Part shown: positions 1 through 8,296 of the stretch, piece by piece
Numbering within the stretch: the first letter of the stretch is position 1
Layout: each line of letters opens with the position of its first letter
NCBI GenBank assembly: GCA_005223375.1
Contig: RXOD01006456.1
Coordinates: forward strand, 1-10,295
Direction of reading: 5' to 3'
DNA from: Amoebophrya sp. AT5.2
Lineage: Eukaryota; Sar; Dinophyceae; Syndiniales; Amoebophryaceae
Length of the DNA: 10,295 nucleotides
Position numbers and translations under genes: made by a program
The notes under the pieces: generated by a model
Database searches by the model: none
Seen by the model: only the letters and a program-made list of their open reading frames with translations
What the model was told of the DNA's origin: nothing

Positions 1-227
1 GTGCGGTAGCCATGCTCGACGGCAGCGAGGCAAAGGGGGGCAGTGTTCCGGAGAAACCGAGTTACGCGGACACGCTCATGTGCATGGAGCCGAAGTTCGC
101 GAAGCCCCTGCACATGATCAAGGGTGACTGCGTGTGTTGGAGCGGGCGGAAAGAGTGCATCCGCATCGGGAAGTACGGAAAGAGGAAACCCGGCCTCGGT
201 CACAACTACAACGTCTTTTTTGTTTGA
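1..227 (+). CDS. 3' end of an unrecognised protein (5' end outside the window)
   Basis: The frame is open from the left edge (first full codon at base 3) to a TGA at 225-227, so this is read as the last 74 or so residues of a gene that starts upstream. A Met codon at 12 lies in the frame but need not be the start. The visible tail has four Cys in its second half (including a CVC), several Lys/Arg clusters, and ends in the hydrophobic residues NVFFV. I do not recognise a family and propose no function. A self-contained 71-residue protein from base 12 is possible, but nothing upstream is visible to support a start there. A hairpin and T run follow directly after the stop. Reading this as coding rests only on the open frame and the + strand neighbours. 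Confidence 0.4.
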   Translation, partial: AVAMLDGSEAKGGSVPEKPSYADTLMCMEPKFAKPLHMIKGDCVCWSGRKECIRIGKYGKRKPGLGHNYNVFFV

Positions 228-660
228 GGCCGTACTGCCGATACGGGAGGCCTGCATCCGTTCTGTTTTTGCGAGCTGATAATTCATTCCATGTAATTCA
301 AATTGTAGATGCGATTCACTGCGAGTGTCGATCTCGCGCCTCCCGGCGCTGAACTCTTTTTCGTTTCGGACGTAAACAATGCGTGCGCGGCGCACCGCGA
401 CGAACAGTAAAACCGGTTTGCTTCTCACATATTGACACCGTGTGGAAATCCATTCAAGGATTTAGGAGGCCTGCTGGTCCAGTGGGGTTCTCGAACTACA
501 TCTGCAGGCGTGCGTACTGCATCTGGAACAAGTTCTGCCGAAGTTGAGTTCCATTCGCGGTAGGATGGAGGTCGTCGACACCATTCACGCTTCATTTCTC
601 GTAATGTCCTCAAGCGGCATCGCCATAAGATCACTTATTTTTAGAATCGTCACGATAGGC
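228..660. other. Spacer between the partial first gene and the glycosyltransferase-like gene
   Basis: No convincing gene. Just after the stop at 227 there is a bulged hairpin (227-253) and a T5 run (266-270). The right end is AT-richer and carries a pyrimidine-rich tract ending in AG at 643-644, a likely splice acceptor before the ATG at 661. The 10-mer GGAGGCCTGC occurs near 247 and again near 466, which may be chance. If translation starts at 565 instead of 661, the last 96 bases of this stretch are coding. Confidence 0.5.
630..644 (+). promoter_or_regulatory. Candidate splice acceptor (spliced leader or 5' UTR intron) before the large gene
   Basis: The bases CACTTATTTTTAG, a T-rich tract closed by AG at 643-644, lie 16 bases before the ATG at 661. 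This has the shape of a 3' splice site. The other complete genes of the window have a similar tract before their ATG. If it is used, the in-frame ATG at 565 would be removed from the mRNA and the protein would start at 661. Confidence 0.4.
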
Positions 661-3600
661 ATGCGATCGACCCTCCTAGCAGCGACGTACTGGCACCTCG
701 ACCCTGACTTACTCCAGACACGATTTGAATGCCAAAGACAGCCTAGACAGGAGAACGACCCTCAACATGCTGAGAAAGTCGCTCGTCATTCGGCTCTCGT
801 CGCGTGCGCGTACCCCCAGCGGGAGCACGCCGAAGCGTCGCTTCACACGCAACCGCCGCCGCTCTTCAGCCTTCCCACGGCGACCGCCGCGGCCGCCGAA
901 CTGGGGACCCGGGGTACTCCCCCGTCGACGCACCACCAGCACCCGCAGAGCCAGTTGCTCCGTTACATTGAGCGGCGGCGCCAGGCGTTCGTCACCGGCG
1001 TGCGCGAGCACTTGCTGGAGCGCATCCGCAGGTACATGGAGGTAACGCCCGAGGTGTACAACGTGGTGCCGCGATCCCGCACCTCCGACGAAACCTTACG
1101 GTTGACCGACCACACCCCGGTCGGAAAATGCGTGTCCAAGATGTGGAACTGGGCGCGGTTGGAAACCGACCTGCCGCGCGCAATGACGGCCGCCGACGTC
1201 CTGCAGGAGGTGTTCGCGGATCGGAAAGGGGTGCAGCAACGGGACGCCTTGTACGGAGCTGAAAGTGCGGGCAGCGCGAGGGACGCAACGTTCGACGTCG
1301 AGCGCGACGTCTTCGAGGTGTCGACCGAGCTCGCCTACCAAGTCGAGAAGTGCCACCGCTCTTTCGGGAAGTCGCACGTGGTGGAGGTGCACGCGTTCGC
1401 AAACAAAACCTTCGACTTGGGCAGCCACCCCCTCGAGAACGCGAAATTCTTGCTGTGCGTGCCGCTGTCGTGCGGGGAGGCGGCACTGCTCGAGGTCGCG
1501 GGACTAGAAATGATTTTCGCGGCGCTCCAACTGCGGTACCTGACGTCGTATGCGGGAGTGAAGGACTCGGAGCAACATAAACCGCATCGGTCGCCCGTTA
1601 AGATGTACATGTCGAATGCTCACAGCAAGGAGTTCTTTCTTCCGGTAGCGGTTTTAGAGTCGGAAGATCCTAGAGCCTATGCAGATCTGGCGTATGAGCT
1701 GCGACGGCGGTTTTACGTGCGGCCGGCGGAGGCGCTAGTTTCTGTTTCCTCCGAAGCGGGCGATACGCGGGTGATTAGCGAGACGTCGCACGTGGAGCGA
1801 AATGTGAAGGGAAGGTTCTGCGTGTGGAAAAACAGCTTCGTTGCGGAAAAGCGGTTTTTGTTCGATTTCGAGGAAGGGCATGAGGTTGGTGAGGCAGAAG
1901 CCGCTGGTGAAGAAGGAAGCCGTGACGAGGCGAGCGGGAGCAGTGGGAAAAGCGACGGATGGTCTTACAACAGCGCAGCTGCTCTGCATCATGCGAACGC
2001 AAGGACGACGCGGGGTTTTGCCGGAGAAAACCTGCCGCCCGAGGCGCAGTTGATCATAATGCCTGCTGGTGCCGGGGAGGGCAAGGTGCAGTTCGGCTTA
2101 GCAGCACTCTTCGCGTCGACCGAGCCGGGGGAAGCCCGTGACAATCTGCACCCCCGAATAGAAGCAGGCGCTGCACTGAAAATAGACGAGCGCGGCGTCC
2201 ATGCCACAGGATCTTCTACACAGAAAAACGAAGGCGGTTTGACACCCTATTCGGAAGGCAACCAGCAAAAGCTACTCCGGATCCGCAATGCAACCGACTG
2301 GAAGCTCGACATGCCGCCCCAGTGCGCCGGATTTCACGCCCCTTCTGGATGGAACTGCCTGCGTGAGGAGGCAGACCTGAATCTGCAGTACTGGGAGGAT
2401 CACGCGGCTGAAATCCAACACCACCTCGCTGGCGGAACCCCAACCAAAACCTCTGCTGCGACTACCGATGACGTTCCCGAGCCCGATACCGATACCGATG
2501 CCGCCGAAAAGTTGTCCAGCAGCGAAGCGACGGGTACAGTTTTCTCCGACGTGCGCCGTAAGCTGGCACGTCGATCGACGCGGAGCGAAAAACAAAAAGC
2601 CGCGTTTGCCATTATCCACGTCGCGGATCTGGTCGGGCGCCCGTACGACAAGCGGTGGACGAAGAAGCGGTCCCGCCATCGCATATTTCCGAAAGCTGCC
2701 GCGACCGATGGCTTCTTGCGCCGGCACGATCTCGCCGACGAGGACACGCTGATCGATTCGTTCTCGGACGTCGACTTTTGGAAGGCCAACAAGGCAGCCC
2801 TCGACTACATGGACGCGGCGGCGCGGAGACTGTTGGGCTCCGGTGTGGACCGGGTGCTGGCGATACCGGAATCTGTTCCGACTGGGGGTACTACGGGCGG
2901 AAAAATTTCCGCGGAGACCATCGATCTGCTGCAGAGTCGGTACAACGTCGTCGTACGTAAAGAGTGGAATTTGAAGAAGGACATTCTGGCGCACTTGCAC
3001 GACTCCCATTTCTGGGTGAACTTCCTCTCCAATAGCACGGCCTACGCGGTAAACATGGTCTGCGACCAGTTCAAGGTGCTCGTGCTGCTTACCCTCGGGC
3101 AGGAATACGCAGGCGGCGTCATGGCGCTCGACTCCGACTACACGATCGTGCAGCCGTTCCGGGTGCTGCAGTTCTTGATTTGGCTCGGCATGCAGGAAAA
3201 TTTCGCAACGATGACCCCGGAGGGGCCTCTGCACGTGAGCATGATTGCCATGTCGCACGTCACCTGGCGGGCGGATCGAGCGGTCCAGGAAGCCTGGCGA
3301 AAAATTGTCGTTCGGATATTTGAGTCGAAAACCGGAAAAGAGCTGTTACCACCGGGCTACCGGAAGTTCTTGCGGGAAAACGAAGGGATAAGCGACAAGC
3401 CGCTGCCCGAGTTGGCTTCCTGGGCCTCGTTGGTCGTTGCAGAACCCGGCTCGGATGCGCAGGCAGCGGAATCCTCGAGGGCGGTGCCGGCAGCATTTGG
3501 GGAGGAAATTTCTGCGAAGGGGACGCAGACACAGCGAGCGTTCTTCGCGACGCCGTGGACGCATTTGACGGCCTTGCAAACCTTGCGAGGGGACCGATGG

Positions 3601-4488
3601 CGGGCGTATGTCGGCAGCTCCTCTACTTCCAGAGAGTCGGAACGCCCCGCGCCACTGTATACGTTGGACCACTTCTGGGGGAAGGATTTCTTTTTGCACA
3701 ACGTTTATGGAATGGATTCGCGGCCCGTGGCGGCGTATCCAGGAAGTACTGCGAGTGCTGGACTTGGAGGCCGCAAAGATGTGAGAGCGGACGAAACAAG
3801 CGAACCGAACGCGCGTCCTTCTGGGGAGGCACACAGTGGCTTCGATTTGCCTCCCGAACACTTTCCTCGTCCCTCCTGCGATCACCTGCTTGAAAATGCG
3901 GAGGTCGACAGTGGGACCGTAGCGCTCTGTTCGGCGTGGTCTGCTGAAGATTACGCGGAGCGGAATTGGTACCATCACGACCGCGCTAGCGTTCGAGAAG
4001 ACCAGCATCCGTTTTTCGGTAGCGCCGCGCACGAACAGCAAATGGAGCTGGTAAAGGACTCTGGGGACGAGTTTTTCGTCCGGTTAGGCGACACGCCTCA
4101 TCTGGTCCCGCGCACGCACATCGGCCCCGTCGGCGGAAACAACATCTACGGCGCGCGCACGTCGCTCGGGCAAGGTCTCTCGGGGTACATTTTGAGCGTT
4201 GTTTTGCCAAACTGGTGGGACCGGAGAACGAAACTGGCGGAATGGTCGGGCGAAGAGGAAGAGGAAGATGGAGACATGATGAGCAATGGGCGGGGCATCT
4301 TCGGGTCCTTCACGCTGCGGAATCTGCCCATGTGCCGCTGGTCCTACATGGTGCAAATGGAGCACAACGTTTTCTATTGTGACGGGGACTTAGGACCGCC
4401 CGTCCTCGTGCACAAACCGGATCAGGGGTTGGCCTTGTACATGCGAAAGTGGGCCCGACTGCAGCAATGCGCTGAGGAATCATCATGA
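661..4488 (+). CDS. Large DXD-type glycosyltransferase (GT32-like core)
   Basis: A single open frame encodes 1,275 residues from ATG 661. An in-frame ATG at 565 would add 32 and give 1,307. I prefer 661 because a T-rich tract ending in AG lies at 630-644, but 565 is possible. Numbering from 565, the glycosyltransferase core spans about 680-930. It begins with a beta strand FAIIHVADL, like the IPKIIHQIW strand of GT32/capsular-type sugar transferases. Next comes the family pattern of a helix with an Asp-Gln-Phe-Lys stretch, then EYAGGVMALDSDYTIVQPF, where D856-S857-D858 is the metal/nucleotide-sugar DXD motif. About 650 residues before it and 380 after it match nothing I know. The regions at about 430-560 and 630-680 are low complexity, with a short Asp-Thr repeat. 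The N terminus has only a broken hydrophobic stretch, so a signal anchor for Golgi location is unproven. Donor and acceptor sugars cannot be read from the sequence. The gene shows no sign of frameshift. Confidence 0.62.
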   Translation: MRSTLLAATYWHLDPDLLQTRFECQRQPRQENDPQHAEKVARHSALVACAYPQREHAEASLHTQPPPLFSLPTATAAAAELGTRGTPPSTHHQHPQSQLLRYIERRRQAFVTGVREHLLERIRRYMEVTPEVYNVVPRSRTSDETLRLTDHTPVGKCVSKMWNWARLETDLPRAMTAADVLQEVFADRKGVQQRDALYGAESAGSARDATFDVERDVFEVSTELAYQVEKCHRSFGKSHVVEVHAFANKTFDLGSHPLENAKFLLCVPLSCGEAALLEVAGLEMIFAALQLRYLTSYAGVKDSEQHKPHRSPVKMYMSNAHSKEFFLPVAVLESEDPRAYADLAYELRRRFYVRPAEALVSVSSEAGDTRVISETSHVERNVKGRFCVWKNSFVAEKRFLFDFEEGHEVGEAEAAGEEGSRDEASGSSGKSDGWSYNSAAALHHANARTTRGFAGENLPPEAQLIIMPAGAGEGKVQFGLAALFASTEPGEARDNLHPRIEAGAALKIDERGVHATGSSTQKNEGGLTPYSEGNQQKLLRIRNATDWKLDMPPQCAGFHAPSGWNCLREEADLNLQYWEDHAAEIQHHLAGGTPTKTSAATTDDVPEPDTDTDAAEKLSSSEATGTVFSDVRRKLARRSTRSEKQKAAFAIIHVADLVGRPYDKRWTKKRSRHRIFPKAAATDGFLRRHDLADEDTLIDSFSDVDFWKANKAALDYMDAAARRLLGSGVDRVLAIPESVPTGGTTGGKISAETIDLLQSRYNVVVRKEWNLKKDILAHLHDSHFWVNFLSNSTAYAVNMVCDQFKVLVLLTLGQEYAGGVMALDSDYTIVQPFRVLQFLIWLGMQENFATMTPEGPLHVSMIAMSHVTWRADRAVQEAWRKIVVRIFESKTGKELLPPGYRKFLRENEGISDKPLPELASWASLVVAEPGSDAQAAESSRAVPAAFGEEISAKGTQTQRAFFATPWTHLTALQTLRGDRWRAYVGSSSTSRESERPAPLYTLDHFWGKDFFLHNVYGMDSRPVAAYPGSTASAGLGGRKDVRADETSEPNARPSGEAHSGFDLPPEHFPRPSCDHLLENAEVDSGTVALCSAWSAEDYAERNWYHHDRASVREDQHPFFGSAAHEQQMELVKDSGDEFFVRLGDTPHLVPRTHIGPVGGNNIYGARTSLGQGLSGYILSVVLPNWWDRRTKLAEWSGEEEEEDGDMMSNGRGIFGSFTLRNLPMCRWSYMVQMEHNVFYCDGDLGPPVLVHKPDQGLALYMRKWARLQQCAEESS

Positions 4489-4810
4489 AACTTGAACGCT
4501 GGAGAGCGCCCGCACGCAGATTTTTCTCTCCTCGTGCCGCGGCGTCATGCACGAATTTCTTGATCGGTGCGGGTGGACCGATTGATTTTTTCGTCAACGA
4601 GCTGGAGAGATCAAATTGAGCTTCATTGCGGGCCAGTGTGGCTGCCAGGACATTGACAACAAGGTTTGGTACTTACGTTCTGTGGCCGACATATCCTCTC
4701 GTCGTGTTGTCGTGCAATTATGATCGAGGCTACTGTGTAGTTGTAACCCTGGGGTGAGAGGCTCTTGTTCCAATTTTTGCGACCTAGATCATCGGACAAA
4801 GACAAACAAG
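4489..4810. other. Spacer between the glycosyltransferase-like and AlkB-like genes
   Basis: No gene seen. It holds a 6-bp hairpin (ATCGGT at 4563-4568, ACCGAT at 4577-4582) followed by T6 at 4586-4591, about 75 bases after the stop. A pyrimidine-rich tract ending in AG at 4786-4787 lies 23 bases before the next ATG. I saw no AATAAA near the stop. The GTG at 4754 is in frame with the next gene but is not a plausible eukaryotic start. Confidence 0.5.
4760..4787 (+). promoter_or_regulatory. Candidate splice acceptor before the AlkB-GRF gene
   Basis: A pyrimidine-rich tract (CTCTTGTTCCAATTTTTGC) closes at AG 4786-4787, 23 bases before the ATG at 4811. Its shape and spacing match the tracts before the other genes, consistent with spliced-leader addition or a 5' UTR intron. 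Confidence 0.4.
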
Positions 4811-7399
4811 ATGCCTTCTCCGGCGAAGCGTCGACGCGTCTCGACCCAGTCGCTGGAAGAGTCCCGATCAAACGACATCGTCCTCGGAGGGATGGACCAG
4901 AGCGGCGACGAAAGCCTTATCATGTTGCCGAGCCAACATTCGGAACACGGGCAAGGCGCCGGCTTGCCGCATGGCGATAAGAACGCTGCAGAGGACCAGC
5001 ATGAAAAAGTCGAGGACGCGGACCTTCTCGACGCCAGTCTCATCATGCTTCCGTCGCAGGACCGGCGGCCCGATGTTACAGCGCAGCAACAGATCGGAAC
5101 GTCCAACGCAAAGTCAAAAAACACGGCCAGCCCTCGCCCTCGGTTCAGGGTAGAGGACGTGATCGAGCTTTCTTCGAGCCCAGAAAATGAGCCTGCGGAA
5201 AAAGCGCTGCAGGGGCAGGTTTGCGATGTAGCTGCCCATACTAGCCAGAAGCTGCATCTTACCACTGCGATGGATTTGATGCGAGGAAGCGAAGATGGAG
5301 GCCCTTGCACTGGAAGAACGGCAAGGACGGGGCAGCATCAGCGGGCCGGCGGGCACAGCGGCAGGGAAGGCCAAGTCGCATCGGCTGCCACGAGCAGCAA
5401 AATGTTGGCCTCAGTCAGCGCTGGCAGGCCAGTGGCCCAGCCTCCGGAGCCGCCGTCGAGGCCAGCGAAAGCCGCTGCACAGCGACTTTTCGGCGCTAGT
5501 TCCAAAGCTGCTTCTACGCCTGCGCCGCAGCCAGCAGTATCCTCGTCGGGTTTGAAGACGCCAGCGAAAAAGCAAGATGCCCGGACCCCCTCTCCCGACG
5601 TCGAAATCTTTCGCACCGTCGTTGTGCTCGAGACCGGCAAGAGCCACACGCACCGCATCAGCCTCGAGGAGCTAGAGCAAAACTGTCCGGTAACTCTTGT
5701 AGAGGGGGTCTTCGAGGCGGCTTTCGCCGACGTGTTACTGCAGCGATTTTTGGAGCTAACCTGGCGCCAGAGCAAGCGCTGGTTGTACGACAAGGAGATC
5801 GTTTCGCACCGTCTGCAGACCGGAATTTCGTTCCACAAACTGCCTAGCGAGTGGCTCGGGACGGACTTCGAGGACCGAATCAGATTCGTGCAGGATCAAA
5901 TAGCGAGCGTGGTGGGCCGCTTGCGGGGGACGGGGGGGAGCCTCAAGTACACGGACGTCGGGAGAGGATTTGTGGTGGGGCCGACGGGCGGTGGAACTAC
6001 AAGCAGCGGCTCGAGTTCAGGTTGTATTCCTGTTGTCGGCGCTGGGCAAACGGTCGCACCTGCGTCGCATCTTGGAGCGCGTTCTTCGGCTTCAGGATTT
6101 CAGTCGACAACAGCGCTGTTTCAATCGACCACATCGCAGTTTCAAAGTACTTCTGGGCCACAGTTCGGTAGTGCTGCCGCGACGTCACTCTTCCCGATGG
6201 CCGCGTCGCAGTTTGGTGTGCGGCAATTTGTTACCGGGGTCCAGCCCCCACCCCGGCCGGCGGACGGGGCCCACGGATCGCTGCAGCACTCGAACTTGGT
6301 TGCAGCGCAACGAACGCCACTAGCCAACCGTCCGATGTCCGGCGCTTCCGACGCTAGTTCCTCATCGTCCTCGGCTCCGTGCACGGCGCAGGCTTCCTTG
6401 GCACCACGGCAGCAAGAAGGTGGCCAGTCGTTGACGACCGCGTCCGAAATTCAGCCGGAGCACGTGAGCTTCCTGCGGCTGCAGCGCGCCTGCGCCGGCG
6501 CGAAACTTTCTACGGTCAAGCATTTCGCGCGGTACCTCCCTGGACGGAACGCGCCGATATGGCGTCCTGACTTCTGCGTGTGCAACTACTACACGAAAAA
6601 GGACGACTTTCTCGGGGCGCACTCCGATCCGGTGCAGAGTATTGGGCCATGGGCGCTGGTGGTCGCCTACACGCTCGGGGCGAGGCGGAAATTCACAATG
6701 AAGCCCTGTGGTTACGTGGAGAAGGACATAGAAACGACCGTGCTGTCGGCGAGTGCAAGCGGCGCTGTGCCATCTTCGACACGCAAAAAGGGCAAGAGCA
6801 GTAGCAAGCCGACAGGAGCACCACCTTCTGGAGTGCGCCACGACTTGATGGGAGCCGAACCGGTTGCGAACGCGAGCGCGGCTAGTACCTCCTCAAGCGC
6901 ACCAACGAAATGCCGCGTGACGTCCTACTCCATTCGTTTGCCGCACAACTCGGTACTTGTGATGTGGGAGGGTTTCCAAGAGTTTTGGCGCCACGAGGTA
7001 CCGAAGGACCAGAGTCTGAAGCCGCACGAGATCTCCGGGGAAGGCCGTCTTTCGTTTACGTTTCGCAAGCGGAATTTCACGGTTTCGAACCGCGCGCCAA
7101 ACTGTTTCTGTACAGGCCCAAAGGGGGGGAAGAGGCGGGCGATGCTGAAACCGGTATTCAAGATCGGACCCAACCTGGGAAGATACTTCTGGAGTTGTAC
7201 GAACCCGCGCGTTGGCGGGAAAGGAGTGGGAGCCACGAGCTCGGCTAAAGTCGATAGTGCGGGCAAAGGTGATAGCGGCTCGTCAGTAAAGATTCAGACG
7301 AGTAGTACAAGCACGTACTCGACCTGCGAATTTTTCAAGTGGGATGACGTTCTGTTGGAAGAAATGGAAGCGGAAAACCGAAAGGCGAAGCAAAAGTAA
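4811..7399 (+). CDS. AlkB-like Fe(II)/2OG dioxygenase with SIM-like motifs and C-terminal GRF zinc finger
   Basis: An 862-residue protein from ATG 4811, read as a nuclear dealkylase of alkylated DNA or RNA. It opens with a basic NLS-like PAKRRRVS. Two copies of SLIMLPSQ (35-42, 76-83) and VIELSSS (117-123) resemble SUMO-interaction motifs in an acidic/serine setting. After a disordered stretch, the AlkB fold starts near 285. The family hallmarks are all visible: N592-x-Y594, H604-x-D606, distal H728, and R746-x5-R752 in RLSFTFR, which bind 2-oxoglutarate and iron. Two low-complexity inserts split the fold, at about 385-545 (with three FQST heptads) and about 640-699. The C terminus is a GRF zinc finger: likely ligands C765, C767, C796 and C839, GPNLGRYFWSC around 786-796, and CEFFKW, with an extra linker of about 40 residues between the last two Cys. 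GRF fingers bind single-stranded nucleic acid in repair enzymes. The closest known group is probably ALKBH2/3, but the substrate is inferred. No intron is needed. Confidence 0.85.
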   Translation: MPSPAKRRRVSTQSLEESRSNDIVLGGMDQSGDESLIMLPSQHSEHGQGAGLPHGDKNAAEDQHEKVEDADLLDASLIMLPSQDRRPDVTAQQQIGTSNAKSKNTASPRPRFRVEDVIELSSSPENEPAEKALQGQVCDVAAHTSQKLHLTTAMDLMRGSEDGGPCTGRTARTGQHQRAGGHSGREGQVASAATSSKMLASVSAGRPVAQPPEPPSRPAKAAAQRLFGASSKAASTPAPQPAVSSSGLKTPAKKQDARTPSPDVEIFRTVVVLETGKSHTHRISLEELEQNCPVTLVEGVFEAAFADVLLQRFLELTWRQSKRWLYDKEIVSHRLQTGISFHKLPSEWLGTDFEDRIRFVQDQIASVVGRLRGTGGSLKYTDVGRGFVVGPTGGGTTSSGSSSGCIPVVGAGQTVAPASHLGARSSASGFQSTTALFQSTTSQFQSTSGPQFGSAAATSLFPMAASQFGVRQFVTGVQPPPRPADGAHGSLQHSNLVAAQRTPLANRPMSGASDASSSSSSAPCTAQASLAPRQQEGGQSLTTASEIQPEHVSFLRLQRACAGAKLSTVKHFARYLPGRNAPIWRPDFCVCNYYTKKDDFLGAHSDPVQSIGPWALVVAYTLGARRKFTMKPCGYVEKDIETTVLSASASGAVPSSTRKKGKSSSKPTGAPPSGVRHDLMGAEPVANASAASTSSSAPTKCRVTSYSIRLPHNSVLVMWEGFQEFWRHEVPKDQSLKPHEISGEGRLSFTFRKRNFTVSNRAPNCFCTGPKGGKRRAMLKPVFKIGPNLGRYFWSCTNPRVGGKGVGATSSAKVDSAGKGDSGSSVKIQTSSTSTYSTCEFFKWDDVLLEEMEAENRKAKQK
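6098..6160 (+). repeat. Three tandem 21-base units coding FQST heptads
   Basis: Units at 6098-6118, 6119-6139 and 6140-6160 encode FQSTTAL, FQSTTSQ and FQSTSGP. The DNA copies differ mostly at third positions, so the amino acids are kept better than the bases. The repeat lies in the low-complexity insert inside the AlkB fold, residues 430-450. Confidence 0.8.
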
Positions 7400-7688
7400 A
7401 AGCGTGGGCGGATTAGTGGGGGGTCGATGGCGCTCTCCCCAGTCCTAGCGAGGATCTGTTCGGCGTCCTTCGTGATGTGCAGTGTGAAAGACGAGTCTGC
7501 GCCCAAGTCGTGACCTGTGAGTGCCTCGTCACGCTCGGATTCGTGACCAGGATTGTGCTGATGTTGTCCCAACAACGTGTGATGGCGGTCACAAATCAAT
7601 GTCCACGCGTTTCAGTGGCAGTGCAGATGTTGAATTTTCCAGCGTTCATCGGTTGCAAACGTTTTATCTATGCGAACAAAAAGATCGA

Positions 7689-7748
7689 CCTGCTGCTGCT
7701 CCCCTCTGTGCCCCACCGAGCCCCGCTGCTGCTCGCGCTGCTGCTCGC
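7689..7748. repeat. Compound CTG-rich repeat
   Basis: A short CTG run at 7690-7700 is followed, after a gap, by two exact copies of GCTGCTGCTCGC at 7725-7736 and 7737-7748. It lies in the long non-coding spacer and looks like a microsatellite. Confidence 0.7.
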
Positions 7749-8219
7749 GTCTCGGCGGAGTGAAGTAAGTGCTGTCTGAATCAGTGGCCATTGTGACTGT
7801 GAATTCAGCCCGGTACCCGCAGTACCGCGGCTTCGCGTTGGTCGTCCTGCTGCTGGTCGCGCCCGGGCGGAACGAGTTGGGAAATCGGGTCTCTCGACCT
7901 GTCTGTACCTGGGTCCTCGGACTCATGATCATCGGTGAAATCCTGGTTGTATGATTGCTTTTTCCTCTGATGATCCGTAGTATTCTTGTTGATCGGTAGC
8001 GCTTGAGAGGTTGTCACCAACCAATCGACCGTGAGGTCGTGCGCATTGGGTGATGCCGTTGGACTCATCAGTGGCATGTTTGCCGCTGGTGTGCCGCTCA
8101 ACAGTCCTTTTATGTGCCCCACCGAGGCCGCTCTTCCTTTACACATTGCAATTTCAGCATCAGCCGCTTCTAGTTGTACGCTTTGCGGTAGCGGTTTTTG
8201 ATGGGGGTTCGATCTTTCG

Positions 8220-8262
8220 ATTTTCTTATACGTTTTTGTTTTCCGGGGACCTCGTCATTCAG
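8220..8262 (+). promoter_or_regulatory. Candidate splice acceptor before the cyclotransferase-like gene
   Basis: A T-rich stretch (TTTTCTTATACGTTTTTGTT), then ACCTCGTCATTCAG with AG at 8261-8262, precedes the ATG at 8297 by 34 bases. A second AG is at 8289-8290. If 8262 is used, the in-frame upstream ATG at 8201 is not in the mRNA, which supports the start at 8297. Confidence 0.4.
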
Positions 8263-8296
8263 TAGCACTTTGCCTTCGAGTTCGACTCAGAGGACA

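Larger units (their letters stand above)
7400..8296. other. Long spacer between the AlkB-GRF and cyclotransferase-like genes
   Basis: About 900 bases with no gene I can support. It holds a compound CTG/CTGCTCGC repeat (7689-7748), an exact 14-base direct repeat TGTGCCCCACCGAG (7707-7720 and 8113-8126), and a consensus-like splice donor GTAAGT at 7765-7770 that could open a 5' UTR intron ending at AG 8261-8262. A minus-strand ATG frame of 113 codons (8146 down to 7805) is the longest open frame with a true ATG and resembles no family. Short plus frames begin at GTG, not ATG. Confidence 0.5.

Noticed and set aside
4..20. CGGTAGCCATGCTCGAC partly resembles the dinoflagellate spliced-leader sequence.
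   Set aside because: Only about eight bases match without a gap, the middle of the leader is missing, and the bases lie in an open coding frame.
247..475. 10-base direct repeat GGAGGCCTGC in the first spacer.
   Set aside because: Too short to exceed chance in 10 kb, with no inverted repeats beside it.
725..1045. Alternative plus frame with a basic N terminus starting at an ATG at 767.
   Set aside because: It is Arg/Ser/Pro-rich low complexity and ends at 1045, while the main frame is open throughout and leads into the conserved core.
2272..3258. Minus-strand open frame of 328 codons.
   Set aside because: It lies wholly within the glycosyltransferase-like gene, is Arg/His/Val-rich as expected for an antisense shadow of GC-rich coding DNA, and shows no domain.
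7477..7779. Plus-strand frame with a leucine-rich, membrane-like C terminus.
   Set aside because: It opens with GTG, and the leucine stretch is simply the CTG repeat read in that frame.
8200..8216. GGTTCGATC looks like a tRNA B box / T loop.
   Set aside because: The flanks do not form a T stem, and no anticodon arm or acceptor stem can be folded around it.
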